From Plumapathes pennacea (taxonomy: Eukaryota; Cnidaria; Anthozoa; Antipatharia; Myriopathidae): a DNA stretch of 64,000 nt. The position numbers and the translations under genes are program-made. Below, one piece after another: positions 48,689 to 60,236 of this stretch. The notes beneath the pieces were generated by a model. The model did not search any database. It was not told where the DNA came from and saw only the letters and a program-made list of their open reading frames with translations. Position 1 is the first letter of the stretch. Each line of letters opens with the position of its first letter. The stretch spans positions 9,750,067-9,814,066 of the forward strand of contig OZ038469.1 of NCBI GenBank assembly GCA_964036295.1. The letters are read 5' to 3'.

Positions 48689-48997
48689 CTGCAGAGCAAA
48701 CAGTCATATATCAGTCAAGGAAATATTTACCAATTATTTTACAACAGTACTTGTACAGTCAATTCAATGGCTTTGTTTACAAAAGAAAATGTGTTAAAAA
48801 AAACAAGGCTGGATTTGGTTACATCTTTTGATTTTTGGGGGAATTAAAATTCATTGTACAAGTTATTCTCATGAATGCAAAGTTGGTCTTTTTTCCCCAT
48901 AAAGCACTGAAACCAACAAAATGTGTGTGCTATTTGCTGTGGTCTCAAGATCCCAACTTTAGGTTTTGAAAAATAATGTTTTCCACACTCTTGTAAA

Positions 48998-51568
48998 TTA
49001 TATTTCACTAAAAACACCAACCTCTGGGTTAGCATGATCCCGGGGTGACTCTCCTTCACTGTTCAAAATCATGGGGTCTGCACCTGCTGCAAGGAGCAAG
49101 GCAACCATGGACTCCATACCCCGCCCTGCTGCAGTGTGAAGTGGGGTGCACTCATCAAAATTCACTGCATTGACATCAGCTTTACACTGGAAAATTAGGC
49201 ACCCCGTCATGTGGAGATTACCTCTCTCAACAGCATGATGAAGAGCTGTGCGACCACTTTTACTGTCCTGAGAATGAAAAGAATGATTATCAGACTCTGC
49301 CCACACTTGAGCACTTTCACACTGGAGTGATCAACTTCCCTCTTCTCTTTCAGTCACATAAAAAAAATGTACACAAAATACATCCAACAGTAAGGAGAAT
49401 GTAAAAATTTGATTGCTTGATTTGATTGAACAACTAATTCTCAGTAAATATTTTATACAACTCCCTCTTAATGGTTGGATGATTTTGCCATTATTACGAG
49501 CTACTTGGAGTGAAATTGGTTTTTGGCCAAATGCTGACTCCTCAAAACTTGAATAAGAAAACATGCCAACAGTGTGATTCTACTGAGAAAAATCAGTCCA
49601 ACTCCATTATTTTGATTGATGACTGTGATACAGTACTGTAAAATCCCACTAAAAAGCATAACAAATGCACATTACAAATGCAGGTACTAAAGATATGAAA
49701 GACTGATGGTTTAACAGGCCATGAGAAATTGCTTCTCCATCTTACCTGAGCATTGACATCAGCACCAAGCTTAGCTAGATAACCAACAACCAATGGGAAG
49801 TTTGAACACACAGCCAACTGAAAAGCAGTGAAACCTGAAGAAATAGAAACAGAAATAATTTAACAAAAAACTACAGACCACTCTCTGATAAAAGACAGGA
49901 AAGGGGAAAAACATGCTGAAAACAAAGTTGTGTGGGGAACAATGGTAATGATAATATTGATGACACCAGCTCAAACTGTGTGAGTCATCGGATGTGTTGA
50001 CAATGAGTGCATCTATATTTTTTTCACTTTCTGGTCTTGGGGAAACCCCCAAAATCCATTTAGAAAGTCTGGAATAACATGGAAAGACAAAGTGATACTT
50101 CCAAGCTGTAAAGGAAATAAATGATGCCAGTCGAGATAAAAATACACTGACAATACAAAGTGATCATACCATTATAGTCTTTGGCATTTAACATGTGATA
50201 AACTCCTTCTCTTGTCTCCTCGCTGAAACTTGCATCCACAAGCGGGCTTGTGAGCTCTCGAACACAGTCAAGATCCCCTCTCTCACAAGCTAGATGCAGT
50301 GAAGTCTTCCCATTTCGATCCTGGATATTGACACTGGCCCCTGCAGCTACAAGATACTGAACCACTCTTGGTTGTCTTGTGATTGTTGCGAGGTGTAGAG
50401 GGGTCTGAAAACCAAGGTGATCTCACAAATTTAGAATGGCAGACAGACTTTATACTTACACAAATGACTGTACTTCCGCAAACCTACAGTATACCTGAGT
50501 ACATTCTGTACCCAGAACTTATTGCCAACCTAACCCTACATACCTTGAATACCTACTTTACCTGTATGTAACCTCAACACATTACTACACAACGTTCCTA
50601 AATACAAAACGACAAATTCACAAACCATTTACCTGTCTCAAATAATTGAAGATATCCAGACATGACTTTGAAGGAGCAAGACTAATGACTGCCCCAGCAA
50701 TCTGTTGCTGCATGTGAATAATAGCCAGATGCAAGGCCCTACAAAAAAAGGAAAACTTGTTCAACGATCGTTTATAGATTTACTACTAACTGATAACATG
50801 AAGCTTAAAACCCGTAGAAGAAATGGACTATAGTTGATCAAGTGACGCGGGTTTCTTTGGCGGAAAAAAATCCATGGCTGTTATGCCAAACAAAGCAGAG
50901 ATGCAACGCAAGCATGTATTCGTGCACGATCAGTATAACGTTGGGTAGTGTTGAGATGACATATATAATAGTTTCTTTGGGAGAAAAAAGATTAAAAATG
51001 TGTTTCTTGAACACCATTTGTCGTGTAGCTTTTACTTTGAACAAATCATCTAATAATTTTCGCGCGACCTTGTCCGTTGACCTCGGGAAGCTTCAGCGTA
51101 AACGACAAAGTATTTAATATTACTATAGGCACATGAATGTTGTACATACGTGTCTCCGTCTTCATCTCCGACGAATAAATACTCCCTCTGAGGAGCAAGC
51201 AAATAACGAACATCGTTGCATCGAGCAAAGTCTAGCAAGTGGTCACCAATAAATGGCTTCGGGTTCGTTCTTGTCTCATCCTGTTGTTGTAATGAGCTCG
51301 GCTGCCGTTCCTCTGGTTTTTCGTTTGGGTCTTCAATCGATATGTTCTTTGTGGATTCTTGTAAACTGCACAGTTCACCTGAGGAACAGTCTTGCTTGAA
51401 GCTTTCTGACCGCATGAAATCTTCCTCGCTAAAACCTGAGTCACACTGGTCCTTTGGGTTCTTCTGCTGTGGTGCGACATCATGAATCAGTCCCTTCAGT
51501 GTTGGCGGTATTGCGGAGATTGGGGCTCCGCGAGCAATCAATTTTCGGTCTTCTGCTTTGTTGGCCAT
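48998..51568 (-). CDS. NF-kappa-B inhibitor (I-kappa-B-type ankyrin protein), 372 residues, 5 exons
   Basis: Minus-strand exons 51150-51568, 50633-50738, 50170-50404, 49746-49834 and 48998-49267 join in frame (1119 nt). The N-terminal ~135 residues are polar and carry a DSG phosphodegron-like motif, DSGFSEED at 43-50, as in I-kappa-B proteins degraded after IKK phosphorylation. Six ankyrin repeats follow: DTALHLAIIH, TPLHLATITRQPRVVQYLVA, KTSLHLACERGDLDCVREL, FTAFQLAVCSNFPLVVGYLA, RTALHHAVERGNLHMTGCL and CTPLHTAAGRGMESMVALLL. Family knowledge: such proteins hold Rel/NF-kappa-B dimers in the cytoplasm. The last exon may instead splice at 49022 to a small exon 48653-48688. Kappa-B-like sites upstream fit feedback control. 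A Bcl-3-like nuclear role is the alternative, but the degron argues for I-kappa-B. Confidence 0.85.
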
Positions 51569-51693
51569 CTTTTTCTTGTTTTAAAGTCGAAAAAACAAAA
51601 AAGTTTGTGAAAACCTCAGACCAGACCAAGATATATCTGCGTTTTTGCCAAAGATGGCGGACGACGCAAAATATACCACCACGAAATCTCGAA

Positions 51694-51705
51694 GGGAAAT
51701 TTCCC
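51694..51705. promoter_or_regulatory. Kappa-B-like palindrome GGGAAATTTCCC
   Basis: Perfect 12-bp palindrome about 126 bp upstream of the I-kappa-B ATG. It contains both kappa-B half-sites (GGGAA and TTCCC) with slightly wider spacing than the 10-bp consensus. Confidence 0.4.
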
Positions 51706-51832
51706 TACCTTGATGCCATCGATGATAGCCAATCAGATTTTGAGCTTTTGATAATTGACCAATCACAGCTCCGCAAAACTCAGTTGAAACGTCACACTGA
51801 CTTGCGCAAATGACGCTCATGAATATTTATTA

Positions 51833-51843
51833 GGGGATTCCCC
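51833..51843. promoter_or_regulatory. Kappa-B site GGGGATTCCCC
   Basis: Eleven-base palindromic kappa-B site of the p50/p52 type, about 265 bp upstream of the I-kappa-B ATG. Confidence 0.5.
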
Positions 51844-52031
51844 GCTCAAGACTTTGTCCTTACCTGGAAGCACGTACGTTTTACATTGCGTCTCCCACGC
51901 ATTATTTTGTCAGTTTATTGCAATTTCCTTTTACATCCATGCTCTAAAACATTAAAATTGTTTTCGCCGTTGCATTTTTTCTACGCGTGGAGCCAAGCCT
52001 TGATGACAAGATGCCAAGGGGTTTTTACCAA

Positions 52032-52042
52032 GGGAACTTCCC
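52032..52042. promoter_or_regulatory. Kappa-B site GGGAACTTCC(C)
   Basis: Bases 52032-52041 fit GGGRNNYYCC exactly. It lies about 465 bp upstream of the I-kappa-B ATG and is the third such site in 350 bp. Confidence 0.45.
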
Positions 52043-53196
52043 TCGCCACGCATTTTCGAATGAGTGCAAAAAATTCCCTCGAGCGAGAGGTCATCCTGAA
52101 CATATTGGTCACTTCAAGTTTCTAACTAGCTAACGATATCCAGGATATTGTGAGATAGGCCGGCCTGAGCTGTAGGGCAATATGAAAACTATTAATAAAG
52201 CCCCCCAGAAAATGTTGATCAGTATTTAAGAGTTGGTTGATGAGAGTTCTGAACTCTTACGCCCGTTTGAACACAAACTATCATGGACTATCATCAACCA
52301 ACTTTCTCTTTCAACATGTTCGAATTCCCATGTAGCCGATGAGAGTTTTTCCCGATCACATTTCTGGCAGTATGTAGGTAAGGGAAAGTTCATTATTATG
52401 ACGGGGGAGGGGGTAAGGGAAAGTTCATTATTATGACGGGGGGGGGGGGGGGGGGGGAAGGGTGAGGATATTGAAACTTGAAGCATGAAAATTTAGCAAC
52501 CCTCCTTGCTAAAGGTTTCAATTTCTTGGCTGCTCCCCCACTAGTAAGTAAAAATAATTTCAGAGCACCTCCCCCCCACCCCTCAATTCTGACAATTTTT
52601 TCGAGCCCCATCCCCTCTTCCGGTGTAAAAAATTTTTCGAAGCCCTCATTCAATATCCCCCCCTCACAATCATAAACGAACTTTCCCTAAGCGCTAAAAC
52701 TACTCAGAATGGCCGCGAGGTTCGGTATCCGAATTTGCCGGTACTGTACTTGTTTAGTTCTTTGGCGGTTCCGAACAAAATCTGATTGATGTTGCATAAT
52801 ATATATTCCCCCTTTTTATTGTTACACTGACTACGTAAATTTTGTTTCGAACCAGTAAGTCGGTGAGCTGACAAAGACTATCAAATGTCGTGAGTCAAAG
52901 GATATCATGATCCCATTGTGATACCCCATCAGTTTCCAACATGTGATGTGCACGTGCTCAGGTAATGCCCGCCCGTCGTATTGGGAATTTGACTGACGTC
53001 TTCTTATTTTCATTCCCTCAGAGTAGACCCGTTTGTACCTGTCCAGGGAAATCAGAAAAAACGGCCTGACCGGTTTCCAAGTGTGCGAGCGCCGAATGCG
53101 CGACCTTCTAGCGGAGTTCAGGGGAGTGATTTGTATAGTTCAGTCTCCAGAAGCAGCATTATTACCATCCCAGAGAGTAAAATTAAACTAAATTAA

Positions 53197-53278
<82 letters not shown>

Positions 53279-54406
53279 GACAAATAAAAAAAACTGTTTC
53301 CGTAAACCTCGTAAACCAGTCTAGATCCGCCCTCCATCACTCAGTTCTGTTTTACTGTCACTTGGAACTTAGGGCGGGGAAGTTTTTGAAAAGTTTAATT
53401 ATAGCATATACAATATACTTTGACCCCGCACGCCACAGGAATACCCGAATCTTCCTACGCCCTGGTTCAGAGTGCCCGTGAAGACCTGGTAAAGAGAGCG
53501 AAGTCCACATGCGCAAGCAGACACACACCCCTTTCCTCCAAAGTACTAGATGGCTCTCGCCAGTGCACCCCTGCTATGATTGTTGCAATTGTAGCATGAC
53601 TATCTGATCAGCCGACTTGCCTTTTTGTGTCTACTGCTTCGAAGAAGCGTAGACACTATGCTATCGGTCGTGTAATGTAAGTAATGTGATGTAAGAATCG
53701 ATAAATGATCGCGCGTTGATATTCGGGACCAATGAAAGGAAGTACTGGAATACCGATTGTACACGAACTTCACCATTGGTCGAGGAAACAATGACAGGGC
53801 GGCGAAGGTTGGTTCGTGACAAGCTCGTGATCACGAGAAACCCATGAGGTCACAGCGTTTTCAGCGAGGCAATCGGGTTAGTGAATATTTCATATGAATT
53901 GCTTCAAGCTTACCAGGATAACTTGCCACAGCTTTCGAAATATGTGTCAAACCGGTCAAACGAAAGTTTATTTTAGTGTTGTGAATCGAGGAACTTGGCG
54001 TCAACTGAACCGATACGGAGTTAGAGCGTACGAGTTGCCTTGCCGAGGGAAAGCTGCGGACGCTTGACGCGGATACGCAGAACAACATCGAGCCCCTTAA
54101 ACTAAAGCCCCTTGTTAATTTGTCTCAGATCACAGTTTTTGAAAATATGTGCCGAAAACGCTCGAATGAAAGGTTCTGGCCAGTACACTATGCATTGCCC
54201 GCTTTTCCTGATGAACTGTGTACAGTATGACAACACGTTGCAACGGTACGTAAGTCGACCAGTTATTATTTTGTGTCGAATGATGTTTCAGTCGACAGAG
54301 ACAGTAAAATGTGAAGCATCTATGAATCTTCCATTTGGTCATTCGCGTACGAGTTAAAATAAATATATACTTTACTTGAGCCTAGTTCTGCTTGTCGTTA
54401 CTAATT
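52043..54406. other. Intergenic, repeats only
   Basis: Includes a duplicated gggaaagttcattattatga phrase (52382 and 52422) followed by a poly-G run (about 52438-52457), and the AAT microsatellite below. The ORFs at 53600-54357 on both strands have no recognisable domain. Confidence 0.4.
53199..53278. repeat. AAT/ATA microsatellite
   Basis: About 26 uninterrupted trinucleotide units. Confidence 0.95.
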
Positions 54407-54608
54407 TTATTTGGACGGCTGTGGGGTGAAAAGTTTACAAAAACCGCCAATGGCAACTGAATAGTCATATTTTCTATCAATGGCTACTGCATCCTCAAGC
54501 ACCTTCATCTCCGGGAACCTATATTTCTCCAGTAGTTCAGCCTTGCCTCGCGACGCTCTCGGAATCGAGGTAACGCAAGTACTTCTTTGTGCTGATCCGA
54601 GTTTTGAT
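54407..54608 (-). other. Candidate terminal exon of an unrecognised minus-strand gene
   Basis: After an acceptor-like ggcatttcacag the minus strand reads SKLGSAQRSTCVTSIPRASR, then GKAELLEKYRFPEMKVLEDA, and ends at a TAA that itself forms part of AAATAAAA, a polyadenylation signal. Composition looks protein-like. No partner exon was found, so confidence is low. Confidence 0.2.
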
Positions 54609-54879
54609 CTGTGAAATGCCTTCAATGTCCAAGCATCATTCCCTCTGTTCCTGCATTAAGTGTGTGCGTTTTCTCTACTTTTAAATTTCCCCAGTTTCCC
54701 CAGAAAAAAATCGTTTCTTATACAACAGTTTAGCGTAAACACAGATGCAACGCGACATTTTGGCAGCGGGCCAGCTGATTCAAGCTAACGCAAATACGTC
54801 ACAAATTTTCTTGTGGTGCAAGAGGGGTGGCCTGTGGCAAATGCCATTTCTTTCTGCAAAAAAATAGAAGAAAAAATGC

Positions 54880-57800
54880 AGTAGACACATGCACCTCATA
54901 GGTATCTATTTGCTCGCGGGGGCCTGGGGCCCAAGCAAGCTTAAAAACGGAAATTTTTTTTAATTTTTTTCTTTTTGTGGGTCGAGAATCAGCACACGGT
55001 GATTGGTTCATATTATCACGTGCTAAGCGATGACGTAATTGACTTCGCTAAACAACTCGAGATGTGGCCAGTGAATTGCTCGTTACTTGTGTCTAAAAGT
55101 TAACTGCATCCCATCCAAACTCAACACCATTTGGCTCTATGGAATATGCACGGATAAACTGGGTTTTCGGGAACGATTTTGATTGCGTTCACCGCGGAAG
55201 CTTTGAGAATAGCCGTAAACAAATATTTGATGGATACCGCTGGGGGATTGCTAATACCTCTGTCGCACGAAACTTTCTGTGGCGACACGAAATACTTTTG
55301 GGAAGATAACAGGGCGAAAACAGAAACCAAAGCTACGGTGAGCTTTAGCCGTAAAACAATGACGCTTTATGCTTTACTCTGTACATGACATCTGTTGCCT
55401 CATAAAATTCTTCTGCGTATCGTACATTGCCTGTTGAAGTGTTTCTTTCATTCGATCATGTAGCCTTTGTTTCGCAATGGTCATTGAATACCAGAAATGA
55501 AAAATACACCAAAATAATTCTGAGGATTGAGTTTGCAGTCACAAATGGACTGAACACACTGTGAACAAAAGCGCAATAATATTGTAAACATCTCTCGTGT
55601 GACATTCCTCGCTTTCAATTTTGTTTGTTACAGAGCACGAATACTCGAAAGCCTGATAGAAAAAACGTATTGAGTTAATAAAAGAAAACACATAAGTAGT
55701 GAAGCGAAAACGTTAACTGCATCCCATTCAAACTCAACGCCATTTGGCTCTGTGGAATATGCACGGATAAACTGGATTTTAGGAAAAGATTTTGGCTCGC
55801 GTTCACCGCGGAAGCTTTGAGTTTTGCCGTAAACAAATGTTTGATGGATACCGCTGGGGGATTGCAAATATCTCTGTCGCCGATAAGTATTTAGTCCCGA
55901 CGAAACTTTCTGTGGCGACACGAAATACTTTTGGGAAGATAACAGGGCGAAAACAGAAACCAAAGCTACGGTGACCTTTAGTCGTAAAACAATGACGCTT
56001 TATGCTTTACTCTGTACATGACATCTGTTGCCTCATAAAATTCTTCTGCGTATCGTACATGGCCTGTTGAATTGTTTCTTTCATTTGATCATGTAGCCTT
56101 TGTTTCGCAATGTTCATTAAATACCAGAAATGAAAAATACACCGAAATAATTCTGAGGATTGAGTTTGCAGTCACAAATGGACTGAACACACTGTGAACG
56201 AAAGCGCGATAATATTGTAAACATCTCTCGTGTGACATTCCTCGCTTTCAATTTTATATTTGTTACAGAGCACGAATACTCGAAAGCCTGATAGAAGAAA
56301 CGTATTGAGTTAATAAAAGAAAACACATAAGTAGTGAAGCGAAGGCTGGATTAATCGTGGCCTCTGATTAGAAATAAGAGTCAAGGTCAAACTGTCATAA
56401 TCGATTGTGCATAAAAAGATATGTCACGCATTCTCAAGATGCAAGGAGTGTTGTAATAATAATTTTTAGTTTAATCAAGGTGTCAAAAGAGCAAGGTGTC
56501 AAAAGCCAAGTTCTCTATACTGTGTGATATTTTTATGGTGAGAAACTGGAAGTCTCTCTTGGGAGTTCTGCTCTTGTTCCCTACTTTCTTTTTTATATTC
56601 TGGTCTCGACCCAACTCACGCCGCGAGCTCACTGGCAAGGCCAGTCTAGTTTTAATTTCGGCTGCAGTTCTTGTGTCAAGCAAAATACAAGTCCCACTGC
56701 ATTGGTCATTCAAACAATCAAGACAAGGGACTCTGCAATAATAACGAATTATGTAACTCATTGAGTGAAGAAGTGATAACTTGAACTGATAACAACGGAA
56801 CAAGGAAGGATTGCAAACTCAGAGTATTAGACTATCGTGCAAAAATTACCTTATTGAGCCCCTCTAAAATGACTGTCAAGGTCGGATTACTGTCCTGGCC
56901 ACTAATAGCCTGCATTGCAGACGGTCTTGTAAACTATATCAAATATGAAATATAACCATCAGATTTTGATCCCTAAGAGGTACGACGAGCTTCCCCGTCT
57001 TTTCTTAGTTACCATGAAGAATCGCGAACCAATCAAAGTTGAGCAGATTCTCCACACGTAAGACTCATGTGGCAGGAGTAAGCTGGTTCACAGGTTTGAA
57101 CTGAAACCCAGATGAATTATCTGCTCGCGCCTTTTGGTTCATACACAACAGGTAAATTTGGAATTTTTCATGTAAAATATTAAATGTGAAACGAGGATGT
57201 ACTGTACAGTGAGATATGTCAATCCCTCATTGAAAATCTGCATGTTGTGTTGAAACACACATACACAATGCACAGCCTTTTGGGCTTAGAATTTTGCTTG
57301 CTGTTCTCTTTCCGGAGCTGTTTGATGCGTGATGAATACGTTTGCCTTCCTTATTAGGAGCGAAAGCATCTCCCATCCTTATTAGGAGTGGAAGAGTTTT
57401 CAGTCAGTCTTTACGTGAAGTGCTGTTCAGCCGACGACTGACTGACGAACGTTTGAAAATAAACTAGACTGGCGTTGCCAGTGAGCTCGCGGCCGGCTAG
57501 TTGGGTCGAGAGCAGAATAAACTAAAATGGAAAGCAAGGACAAGAGCGGAAGACCGGGAGACTTCCAGTTTCTCACAGTATAGAGAACTTGGCTATCATT
57601 ACAACACTCATACACTTGGTTCTTAAAGGTTGAGCGACTCTGCATTTTGAGCTTAGAAGCGAAACGGTTACCCACCGAGTAAATCTGAGTAATGCGTGAC
57701 TTGTCTTTGACAGTTTGACGTCGAGGCCACGATTAATCCAGCCTTCGCTTCAATACTAGTCTGTCTTGTTTTTTAACTGAATGCGTAAACTTCACTTCTA

Positions 57801-58570
57801 TTAGGCTTTCGAGTATTCGTGCTTGTAACAAATATAAAATTGAAAGCGAGGAATGTAACGCGAGACATGTTTAAAATATTATTGCGGTTTTGTTCACAGT
57901 GTGTTCAGTCCATTTGCGACTGCAAACTTAATACTCAGGACTATTTCGGTGTATTTTGGTACATTGCAAAACAAAGGCTACATGATCGAATGAAAGAAAC
58001 ATTTCAACAGGCAATGTACGATAAGCAGAAGAATCGTATGAGGCAACAGATGTCATGAACAGAGTAAAGCATAAATCGCCATTGTTTTGCGGCTAAAGCT
58101 CATCGTAGCTTTGGTTTCCGTTTTCGGCCTGTTTTCTTCCCAGAAGTATTTCGAGTCGCCACAGAAAGTTTCGTCGGGACTAAATATTTAGCGGCGACAG
58201 AGATATTTGCAATCCCCCAGCGGTATCTGATCAAACATCTGTTTACGGCTATTCTCGAAGCTTCCGCGGTGAACTAAAGAACGCAAGCCAAAATCGTTCC
58301 CTAACATCCAGTTTATCAGTGCGTGTTCCACAAACCCAAACGGTGGAGTTTGGATTAAATGCAGTTAACTTTTACACATAAGTACCGAGCAATTCACTGG
58401 TCACAATCGAGTTGTTTCGAAGTCAATTACGTCATTGCATATCACGTGATAATCTGAACCAATCATGGTGTGCAGATTCGTAACCCAGAAAAAAACTAAC
58501 ATGACGATAGACACGCCGTGTGATTTTAAGCTCGACGGGCCACGCCTGCGAGCAAATAGAGATTGGGATT
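54880..58570. repeat. Large inverted repeat with internal tandem duplication
   Basis: The left arm (about 54880-56730) contains two tandem copies of a ~610-bp unit (starting near 55102 and 55715). The right arm (about 57455-58570) holds one copy in inverse orientation together with the flanking sequence. Markers include tttctgtggcgacacgaaat in the left copies with its complement on the right, and ggattaatcgtggcctct (56350) against its complement at 57725. The ~700-bp centre is not duplicated. The structure fits a foldback transposon or a rearranged segmental duplication. The ORFs inside are listed in the findings. Confidence 0.75.
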
Positions 58571-59837
58571 AGTACCCTCGCAGGGTTCGGGGGTAAGCAG
58601 TCGGTGTTGAAGTTTTATGTGCTCTTTCTCACCAGATTCCGCCACTAATCATTTATTTATTCATATAAATTACGAAGTATATAGATTGCCTATATACGCA
58701 CGTTTTAAATCCTCTTACAGTATGATAGAGCCGTTTTCGGATGACTGTCGAAAGTAATCGTGTGAATGCTTTTTTTTTTTTTTTTTCGTTTGCTACGCTT
58801 TCGGATTTAACCAAACAAATTTGTCTTGGCCAATCAAGAGCAATATCAACACCTGACTGCGATATTCTCACGCAAGTGGCGATGGCGTTTCCTCGCGCTT
58901 CTGATTGGGAGTAAAACCAAACGCGGATTACATTGGCTTCTGATTGGCCGAAAGTGTTTCTTACATCCTCTGTGTACTTTCTTTGGTTTTGGTGCGACAG
59001 TCACCCGAAAAGAAGCAACACAACAGTATTTTCAAAAGTTTTTCTGGAATTAAACTGGAACTGTATATTTATGCAACAACTATTATTTCTAATTTCAACG
59101 ATTACTAATTGCAGTCAGTGTTAACACTTTTTTCACTGGACCAGCATTGTTAGCTCATAGTTCCCTCAGTAAGTGATCAGTTGTTGCAGTGGTGAGTGAA
59201 TGTTCTATTTGTTCATGTGATTTGCACCATAAAACGTTTCTCAAAAGTTGTGCACGCTACAAAACCGATACTTTTATACTTTCTATAAGACTACGAGTTG
59301 TATCTTCACGCAAAATCCTGGATACTGTATAGAAAGCTTGTATCAGGAGCTTTGGACGTTCGAATTTGGTGACAGTAAAGCCGTGTGTCACGCTTTTGCC
59401 ACGAGAATATTAATGTTTGTGTCTGAATTTGAATGTTTTTCTTAATAAATTCATTGAAAAAGTGGATTAACAAATAGCCTACGTGTAGCCGTTTCCCATC
59501 CTCGTATCGATCAGGCTAATCAACAAAAACTTCGAGCAACTCGAAATCAAACTGAGGCCCAAATAAACTTCAGTACGTGCCGAAAGAGAACGGCCGCCAT
59601 GCTGGTGCACTGAAGCTGTACAGTACACCAACATAACGGCTGCATACAAAGCAATATTAAAATTTTCTTTGGAGAAAAGTTTCGATAAACGACCAACACA
59701 ATGTGTAAGCTGTCTAGAGTTCGGCCCAGTAATGTAGTTTTGTTATATTATTTTATCGAATCGAGAACTATGAATTAACTTAGTGATTTAGAAACATATC
59801 TGCCGATGCTCGACCGTGCAAGCCACATGTAGATCAC
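58571..59837. other. Intergenic, repeats only
   Basis: A MITE-like piece begins near 58727 with cgttttcggatgactgtcga, a sequence repeated (diverged) at 60964 and inverted near 61205. A poly-T tract lies at about 58769-58785. ORFs at 58826-59124 are in this repeat. No gene is seen. Confidence 0.4.
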
Positions 59838-60220
59838 TAAGGCCCCGTCCACACGAACCCGGATAAATTTGAAAACATAGTTTTCATACGAAAAAGCATC
59901 GAAGGTTTTTCCGTCCACACTTTCGTTTTGGAATCGTTTTCGCTGTCCACACTAATACGCTGGACTGACCGAAAACGCTAAATGCACTGATTGAGCATGC
60001 GCACAGAGATCACATGATCATCCTGACGTCACGCGTTTTCAAAAAGCTCCGTTTTCGCCGTCCACACTACAACATGAAACCGGAGTTTTCGAAAATATCC
60101 ACTCTGGAGAGCGTTTTCGAAAATATCCGTTTTCGGTCACCGAAAACGGGTCTTAGGCCAAAAAGGATAAATAAATATCCGTTTTCAAATTGATCCGGAT
60201 TAGTGTGGACGGGGCCTAAG
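59838..60220. repeat. MITE with TAAGGCCCCGTCCACAC termini
   Basis: taaggccccgtccacac on the left is exactly inverted as gtgtggacggggcctta-like text on the right (gtgtggacggggccta). The interior has many gttttcgaaaa motifs. It lies just 3' of the PIF1 stop codon. Confidence 0.85.
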
Positions 60221-60236
60221 TATAGGTACATTACAA

